Source: Aliiruegeria haliotis
Lineage (GTDB): Bacteria > Pseudomonadota > Alphaproteobacteria > Rhodobacterales > Rhodobacteraceae
Length of the DNA: 64,000 nucleotides
Direction of reading: 5' to 3'
NCBI RefSeq assembly: GCF_003003255.1
Contig: NZ_PVTD01000001.1
Span: forward strand, 186,001-250,000
A program made the position numbers and the translations under genes. Shown here in pieces: positions 58,829-64,000 of the stretch; the first letter of the stretch is position 1; every line of letters begins with the position of its first letter. Under the pieces are notes generated by a model, which was not told the DNA's origin, ran no database searches, and saw only the letters and a program-made list of their open reading frames with translations.

Positions 58829-60859
58829 CTACATCACGATGTTTTCGTAGCCTTCCAGCGAGAACACCTTGCGTGGCATCAGGCTTTCGTCGTCGGTCTC
58901 CGCGATCCGGCGCGCCAGCGGATCGGCATCGCGCAACGGGCCGAAATCGTAGCCGCTCATCGCCTCCAGGTCGGAGACGCGTACCTGGAAGGTCCTGAAT
59001 TCGCCAAGGGCAAATCCTTCTGCCGATTCCGGCAGGCCCTGTTCGTTCAGCATCTGCTGTATCGCCGCCACTTGGCTCAACACATAGGCGGTTGTGTGCA
59101 GGCGGAGGATGCCGCCCGAGCCCTCTTCCTCGGCCAGCATGGTGACGACCTTGAAATACCTGAGCGGGATCGGTGCGCCGGTGTCCTTCAACTCCGGCTC
59201 GTCCTCGTCCGGCGACAGGATCGGCCCGGTGAAGACGCAGGCCTTGAAGCCATGGGTGCGGGCATTGCCGAGGATGTAGTTTTCCAGACCCAGCCAGAGC
59301 GCCGTGGAGCGGTTGAAGGCCGCATGCTGCGGGGCGGCCACCGTGTAGTGGAAGCTGTCGTCGTTGGAGCGTTTCGCCTGTTCGTCGCTGTCACCCCAGT
59401 TGGTGGCCGCGCGGCGGATCAGGTGGCCCCTGTCAATTTCGGGATGGTCGTAGTCGGCCTTGCCAAGCTGAACCGCCTCCGGCAGTCGACCGTCGCTGTA
59501 CCACTTGTCATTGCCACGTTTCTGGGGGCGGCTCCGGGCGCCATCGAGGTTCAGGGCCGCCAGCAGTGCGGTTTTCCTTGTGCCGCAGTATAGGATGCCG
59601 AAGTTCTGGTAGCGCAGCTCGAAAGGCCGCTCGGCGGTGGCATCCGATGGGGCGGTGAGCGGGAAGGCCAACGGGGTCACTGGCAGCGGCACCGGTGCGA
59701 CCTGAAGGAACTCGGGGTCATATCCTTCCCGTCCCGCGAAATGTGCCGCGTCATGGTCGCCGTCCGGTCGTTCGGGCATGGCCAGTTCCGTTCCGGGCAC
59801 CGCCGTGGGCCGCGCCCCGTCCAGAACCGCTTGCAGCGTGGCCGCACGCACGGCCGAGTTGCCCTGTTGGTAGCGGCCGGCATAGTGCAGCCCGACCACC
59901 TTGCCACTGTCGAGCGAGATCACCGGCGAGCCGGAATTTCCGCCGAGCGTCGTGCAATCATGGCCGAGGATCGTTGCGCCGCCAGCCTCTCGCAGGAAGC
60001 CGGGCGAGAACCGTTTCACGTCATAAAGCCCTTTGAAATAAGCCTCCATGTGAGTGGGGTCGTTGCGCAGGGAATCCCGCGCCGGATAGCCGACGACGGC
60101 CACCAGTTCCTTGTCACTGCCGTCGTCAAGTTCCAGCACACGCAGCGCATGCGCGTCCGAACCCGGCTTGGCGATCCGCCCGATGGCGATATCGGCGGCG
60201 GCATCGTCGGCGAGATAGGTGAACTTCTCGATCTTGAAGAGCGCCGAGGAGTCCGGCCCCGCATCGACCTCCTCGACGAAGTCGATATTGGCCCCGTAGC
60301 GCGCGGCACCGGGGGCGAACATGAAGACACCCGCCCCGGAGGACGTGCGCCGCGCGACGATGCCGGCGACATGGCGGTTGGTGGCGATCAGCAGGTGCGC
60401 GGTTTCCTCGCCGACGACCCAGCCAGTGCCGCCCCATTCCATGTCGTGATTGACGAACTCGATTCGCCCGATGGAGGGCAGCAGCGGCTCGACGGCCGTG
60501 ATCCGCATGTCGACATCCGCAGGGAAATCGGTGCCCAGTGTCGTCTTGCCCTCGACCACGCCGCCGCGCACGACAAGCGGCGGGCGTCCGACAATCTCCA
60601 CGATGGCCTCCAGAACCGTGGGCCGGACGCCCGCGGCTTCCAGTTGGTTCAGCGGCGTGTTCAGCATGTCCCGCGCTTCGTCGGCACTGATCCCGAGCTC
60701 ATCCAGAACCGGAGGCGCGTTGTCCAGCGTCGCGCGAACACGATCCAGCCCGCCTACGTTTGCGATCCGCTCCAGGCGCCGGACACTCTCTGCGTCCCGA
60801 GCCGCGGTGTTGGCAATGTCATTCGGGCCTTGAGGGCCACCCGCATCGGTCATGTTCAT
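58829..60859 (-). CDS. trypsin-like serine protease fused to DNA/RNA non-specific endonuclease
   Basis: A 676-residue dual-effector protein with no signal peptide, so presumably cytosolic. Residues about 15-95 are a helical N-terminal domain (LDNAPPVLDELGISADEARD), possibly an adaptor. Residues about 125-345 are a trypsin-like protease with the full triad His163 (ATNRHVAG), Asp223 (ADIAIGRI) and Ser309 (GGNSGSPVI). Residues about 410-640 are an NUC-type beta-beta-alpha-Me nuclease with the DRGH motif (catalytic His479) and metal-ligand Asn516 in FNRSTALWLGLEN. Two ATG codons compete (60859 and 60853); GGAGG precedes both. It follows a small ORF by 7 bases and lies downstream of a STAND-type ATPase in the same operon, which suggests that the ATPase controls it. 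Confidence 0.93.
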   Translation of the reverse strand: MNMTDAGGPQGPNDIANTAARDAESVRRLERIANVGGLDRVRATLDNAPPVLDELGISADEARDMLNTPLNQLEAAGVRPTVLEAIVEIVGRPPLVVRGGVVEGKTTLGTDFPADVDMRITAVEPLLPSIGRIEFVNHDMEWGGTGWVVGEETAHLLIATNRHVAGIVARRTSSGAGVFMFAPGAARYGANIDFVEEVDAGPDSSALFKIEKFTYLADDAAADIAIGRIAKPGSDAHALRVLELDDGSDKELVAVVGYPARDSLRNDPTHMEAYFKGLYDVKRFSPGFLREAGGATILGHDCTTLGGNSGSPVISLDSGKVVGLHYAGRYQQGNSAVRAATLQAVLDGARPTAVPGTELAMPERPDGDHDAAHFAGREGYDPEFLQVAPVPLPVTPLAFPLTAPSDATAERPFELRYQNFGILYCGTRKTALLAALNLDGARSRPQKRGNDKWYSDGRLPEAVQLGKADYDHPEIDRGHLIRRAATNWGDSDEQAKRSNDDSFHYTVAAPQHAAFNRSTALWLGLENYILGNARTHGFKACVFTGPILSPDEDEPELKDTGAPIPLRYFKVVTMLAEEEGSGGILRLHTTAYVLSQVAAIQQMLNEQGLPESAEGFALGEFRTFQVRVSDLEAMSGYDFGPLRDADPLARRIAETDDESLMPRKVFSLEGYENIVM

Positions 60860-60866
60860 CCTCCAA

Positions 60867-61094
60867 TCAATTCAAGAAAACCGAAAAAATCCCCCGATCT
60901 GCTCGGTCGCCACTGGCCCCGCGCTGCAGTCCCATGGCCAAGGTTGCGTAGCGGCGGTGTCGTCCGGCGACCGCGCGCGCCATAGGGTGCAAGACTTGCA
61001 TCGGCAGCCGGAAGCGATTTCCCACAAACGGTCGCAGGTCGATCCGGTCCAGCAACCCGGTCGCTCCAATGTGGTTCACGGTGTCCGGCATCAT
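60867..61094 (-). CDS. small basic protein (75 residues) between ATPase and protease-nuclease genes
   Basis: A 75-residue ORF beginning MMPDTVNHIGATG with AAGGAAAGG directly upstream (the second ATG at 61091 has the better spacing). It ends 7 bases before the protease-nuclease start, where its last codons overlap the region carrying that gene's GGAGG. This spacing is what a real, translationally coupled gene would show. The product is basic with a short hydrophobic middle (FRLPMQVLHPMARAV), no signal peptide and no recognised family. It might be an adaptor, inhibitor or leader peptide. It could also be chance. Confidence 0.5.
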   Translation of the reverse strand: MMPDTVNHIGATGLLDRIDLRPFVGNRFRLPMQVLHPMARAVAGRHRRYATLAMGLQRGASGDRADRGIFSVFLN

Positions 61095-61156
61095 CCTTTC
61101 CTTCACATGGACCGCTGGGCTTCGGCGCATCCGGGCACGTGCGGTGCTGTACGATC

Positions 61157-63982
61157 TCAGCCACGTCCAAAAACCTCTGCCGCCGGAACGCCCAGTTCCG
61201 ACAAGGCCGCCACGGGACCTTGCAAAACGCTTGCAACACCGATGTCTTGCAGACGCTCCAACCGTTCGTGAAGGCTCGTGGCCCCGGCAATCTCCCCGTA
61301 GGGTCCGGCAAGACGTTTGCCGAGCATGGCGGGGGCAGGGGCGGTCGGTTCGTCCTCCGGCCCGGCCCAGATCCGCAGCGCCCGCAAGGCTGTGCGTTCA
61401 GGCTCGGGACCGTTCAGCAGCCGCCAGGCCCGTGTCTCCGCCTGGGCATCGAACGCGCGTTCCGGGATCCAATCTGCGGGCTGCCGGTCTCCGTAGCGCC
61501 AGAGCCCCGCGGCCGTCTGCTGCCAGCGCTCGGCGGCAACGGCCAGTGTCGGCAGTTCCGGGATCGGGTGGTAGAACGTGTATCCCCGTGCCCATTCGGA
61601 AAGGAGACCGAGGGCAATCAGGACTTCGAGGATATCCGTCGGCCGGTCGTTGACCTTCTCCAGCGCCTCGCCGATGCCGCCGACTTCGGGGGCGAGGTGT
61701 TCGGCCAGCTCTCCGATCACCGGCCGCAGATCGGCGAGGTCCTGAAGGACCTTGGCCTTGCCGCTGGCCTCCAACTCCGAGATCAGGGCGCGGATTGGCT
61801 CTGCGTAGGGATTGACCGGGGCAATGGCGAGCGCGGCATCGGCCTGCGCGAGGCCCTTGGATCCGGACTGGCCAAGGGCGAAAAACAGTCCGAATTCATT
61901 GCGTTGTGCCTCGGCCCGGTTCTGCATGTCGACCGTCGTCGACTGCGGGGCGTTGGGCATGAAGGGCGCGGCGACGCCAAGCGCATCGGGAACCGAGAGC
62001 GCCTCCGGGCCCGCCACCGCCATCAGCACGAAGTCGAGCGCGCCGCCCTGCAAGCCGACACGCCCGGTCGCGGCATGTGCCTCTTGCGCCGTGGCCAGAA
62101 ATACTTCGTCTTCGGCCAATCGCTCGGCGAGCGCATCGGTACGGAACTCGGCCCAGGCCTCCAGCAGCATCCGGCCGGTCAGGTGGGAATCCAGGGCCAG
62201 CGCGGCGCGCAGCGTGTGCTCGCTCAGCAGCTCAAGCAGGATGCCCGCCATGGACCATTGCCCGCTGCGCCATTGGTGGGCAAATGCCAGCAGCCCGGCC
62301 TCCCCCTCGGCTGCGAAGGGCCGGGTGAACCGGCTGCGAAGAAGAGCGGAGGCCTCCCGTCTGTCGCCGCTCTCCAGCAACACCCGCAAATCCTCGATGT
62401 CGCGGTCAGACGGCGCATCGGTGCCCGGCGCGGGCTCGACCAGAAGCAGCTCTCCCACCGCACTTTCCGGGTTGGCCGCAATCCAGTAGGCCGTCTTCCT
62501 GCGCCGTTTGCGCCGGGCGGTGGACGTGTGGGCAGGTGCGGTGTCCTCTTCCGTGTCCACCGTGGAGCGTGCCCCGCGCGAGCGTTCACCGCGGGCTTGC
62601 AGGACCGCGTCGAGCGCCGGTTCTGGCAGTTCCTCGATGAGGTCTTCGGCCATCCGCTGGGCAACGGCGGGATCGATCGGCGGCATCTCGCGGCCGTCGC
62701 GGGTCAGTTGCAGCCGATGATAGAGCGCGCGGGCGGGATCGCTTTCGGCATAATGGTCGGCCGCGCGGGCGTTGATCGCCGCGCAACTCTCGGCCCGCTC
62801 GCGATAGGTCAGCTCCAGGATCTCCTCCCGGGCGGTCTCCCGATGGGAAAGCCCGTCCGCCACCGATCCGTGGACCAGCCAATCCTGCCCCCGCAGCACC
62901 TCCAGCAGATCGCGGGCACGCTCCGCGTCGATGTCGACGCCAAGCGCGGGGCCGACGATCCGTACCAGCGCCTCGACGTCGAGCCGAGGCAGGATAAGTC
63001 CTTCGGCGGCGATCTCCCGGATGTCGGCCGGCACGCGGGACAGGATGGCGCGGTAGAGGAAGGCATTGTCGACATCTCGTATCTCGTCGTCGCCAAGCCC
63101 CTCGGCTTCCTGCACGGCCCGGGCCACGAGAATCACGCGTAAGGGATTGCCGTTGGAAAGCTGGATGATCCGGGGCCAGAGGTCCTCCGGCAGGCCCTTC
63201 TTGCGCAGGATCGCCTGCGTGATCTCCGCATCCAATGCGCGCAGCCCGATGAGGTCGCGCAGCCGCTTGTGACCGTCGCGGAAGATCGGCCCGCGCCCGG
63301 CCGAGATGACACTGACCCCGACGCGCCCGGCTTCGGCGAAACGGTCGAGATCCTCCATCAGCCGATCCACGAAGGTCGCGCCATGGCCCTGTAGCACCTC
63401 CATCGTGTCGAGTTGGAAAAGCAGCCGGTGCCCACCGGATTCCAGCATCGCGACCATGGCGCTCAGCATCTCGTAGGGCACCCGCATCTCACTGCCGGCG
63501 GCGCCGATCTCTGTCTGCCGGGTGGCGAAATCATAGCGCATCCTGCGCAGTTCGGCGGCATGTTCGGGCAAGGCATCGCCGATCTGGCGGGAGGTCTCGT
63601 CGAAGATCGCCTCGGTCGCGCCGGTGCGCAGCGAGGAGCGGTCGAAATCCAGCCGCACGGTGACGATGTCGTCCCGCTCCCGGCACATGCGGACGATTTC
63701 CTCCAGCAGGTAGGTCTTGCCGATGCCGGGCATGCCCTCGATGTGGAGCGTCGCCAGCGGGGCGTCGGTCTGTGGATCGTCGAGCACGGCCTTCACCTTG
63801 GCGATCTCCGCGTCGCGGCCGACGAAGCCTGGGCCGAGGATCTCGTCGGTGAGGGCGCGTTTGCGCAGCCGGTTGAGCGTGGCGCCAAGCGCCATCAGCT
63901 TGCCATGACCCGGTGCAGTGGGGCCGGCGCGTTCAAGCGTGCGCACAGTATGCTCAAGCGTCTCGATGTCCGGCGGGTCCAT
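61157..63982 (-). CDS. STAND/AAA-type ATPase with helical repeat C terminus (may extend past window)
   Basis: A 941-residue ATPase, if it starts at the ATG at 63982 with GAGG 8 bases upstream; the frame remains open to the window edge (18 more bases), so a longer protein is possible. Residues 1-50 are a short helical lead. Walker A GMPGIGKT is at 83-90, and Walker B is RLLFQLDTME with Asp192. VISAGRGPIF (sensor-like) and LSNGNPLRVILVARAV (GxP motif) follow, the order expected of STAND NTPases. A winged-helix/helical region spans about 340-450, then a basic linker (TARRKRRRKTAYW near 495) and a long helical repeat region that would sense a signal. It heads the operon with the small ORF and the protease-nuclease. 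A role as a sensor switch is inferred from the fold. Confidence 0.88.
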   Translation of the reverse strand: MDPPDIETLEHTVRTLERAGPTAPGHGKLMALGATLNRLRKRALTDEILGPGFVGRDAEIAKVKAVLDDPQTDAPLATLHIEGMPGIGKTYLLEEIVRMCRERDDIVTVRLDFDRSSLRTGATEAIFDETSRQIGDALPEHAAELRRMRYDFATRQTEIGAAGSEMRVPYEMLSAMVAMLESGGHRLLFQLDTMEVLQGHGATFVDRLMEDLDRFAEAGRVGVSVISAGRGPIFRDGHKRLRDLIGLRALDAEITQAILRKKGLPEDLWPRIIQLSNGNPLRVILVARAVQEAEGLGDDEIRDVDNAFLYRAILSRVPADIREIAAEGLILPRLDVEALVRIVGPALGVDIDAERARDLLEVLRGQDWLVHGSVADGLSHRETAREEILELTYRERAESCAAINARAADHYAESDPARALYHRLQLTRDGREMPPIDPAVAQRMAEDLIEELPEPALDAVLQARGERSRGARSTVDTEEDTAPAHTSTARRKRRRKTAYWIAANPESAVGELLLVEPAPGTDAPSDRDIEDLRVLLESGDRREASALLRSRFTRPFAAEGEAGLLAFAHQWRSGQWSMAGILLELLSEHTLRAALALDSHLTGRMLLEAWAEFRTDALAERLAEDEVFLATAQEAHAATGRVGLQGGALDFVLMAVAGPEALSVPDALGVAAPFMPNAPQSTTVDMQNRAEAQRNEFGLFFALGQSGSKGLAQADAALAIAPVNPYAEPIRALISELEASGKAKVLQDLADLRPVIGELAEHLAPEVGGIGEALEKVNDRPTDILEVLIALGLLSEWARGYTFYHPIPELPTLAVAAERWQQTAAGLWRYGDRQPADWIPERAFDAQAETRAWRLLNGPEPERTALRALRIWAGPEDEPTAPAPAMLGKRLAGPYGEIAGATSLHERLERLQDIGVASVLQGPVAALSELGVPAAEVFGRG

Positions 63983-64000
63983 GACGATCGCCTCAAGCGC

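Noticed and set aside
61139-63142. A 667-residue plus-strand open frame opposite the STAND ATPase
   Set aside because: No domain and shadow composition; the minus-strand frame has Walker A, Walker B and GxP motifs in the right order.

Overview
The window looks like chromosomal DNA of a GC-rich alphaproteobacterium, most likely a Rhodobacterales (Roseobacter-type) heterotroph. This rests on the high GC content, the number of ABC/TRAP uptake and catabolic gene sets, an AarC-type CoA-transferase, malate synthase G, and the dense ATGA/GTGA-coupled operons; it is an inference, since there is no rRNA or marker gene here. I saw no tRNA, rRNA, CRISPR array or intact mobile element.

Layout. 0.3-3.5 kb: a small outer-membrane barrel protein and malate synthase G. 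3.8-5.5 kb: a two-gene HlyD-type membrane-fusion operon. 5.6-11.2 kb: a LysR regulator and a two-subunit NAD-dependent formate dehydrogenase whose beta subunit fuses the 24-kDa and 51-kDa modules (FDH1 type). 11.2-12.3 kb: decayed DNA with an IS200-type tnpA remnant. 12.3-14.6 kb: MaeB-type malic enzyme.

14.7-31.4 kb: a large catabolic island. It has a sugar/polyol-type ABC transporter, four NTF2/SnoaL-fold proteins (three of them double-domain), an amidohydrolase, a histidinol-dehydrogenase homologue resembling sulfopropanediol dehydrogenase, a GST, an SDR, a LacI regulator, a bicupin, a MetE-core alkyltransferase and an RraA-family protein. Two LacI-type operators flank a predicted promoter in the divergent control region. 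The substrate is not known.

32.3-39.7 kb: a GntR regulator and a seven-gene minus-strand operon (FAH-family hydrolase, RutE-like reductase, OsmC protein, TRAP transporter, hydroxyquinol-type intradiol dioxygenase), with a divergent YciI-like gene. 40.6-44.5 kb: AarC-type CoA-transferase, a broken BKACE gene and an iron-ADH-family enzyme with an altered metal site. 44.6-48.1 kb: all subunits of a Na+-translocating, biotin-dependent acyl-CoA decarboxylase. 48.7-49.5 kb: a 3-hydroxyisobutyrate-dehydrogenase-type enzyme.

50.0-58.7 kb: a tightly coupled four-gene operon: a flavin oxidoreductase fused to an acetoacetate-decarboxylase-like domain, a zinc-ribbon/class III cyclase/AAA/TPR protein, a SulP-STAS transporter with a cyclic-nucleotide-binding domain, and a small DUF3307-like membrane protein. 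It reads as a self-contained cAMP production and response module. 58.8-64.0 kb: a minus-strand operon of a STAND-type ATPase (possibly running past the window edge), a small 75-residue ORF and a trypsin-like protease fused to a DNA/RNA non-specific endonuclease. This is a strong candidate for an undescribed defence or conflict system.
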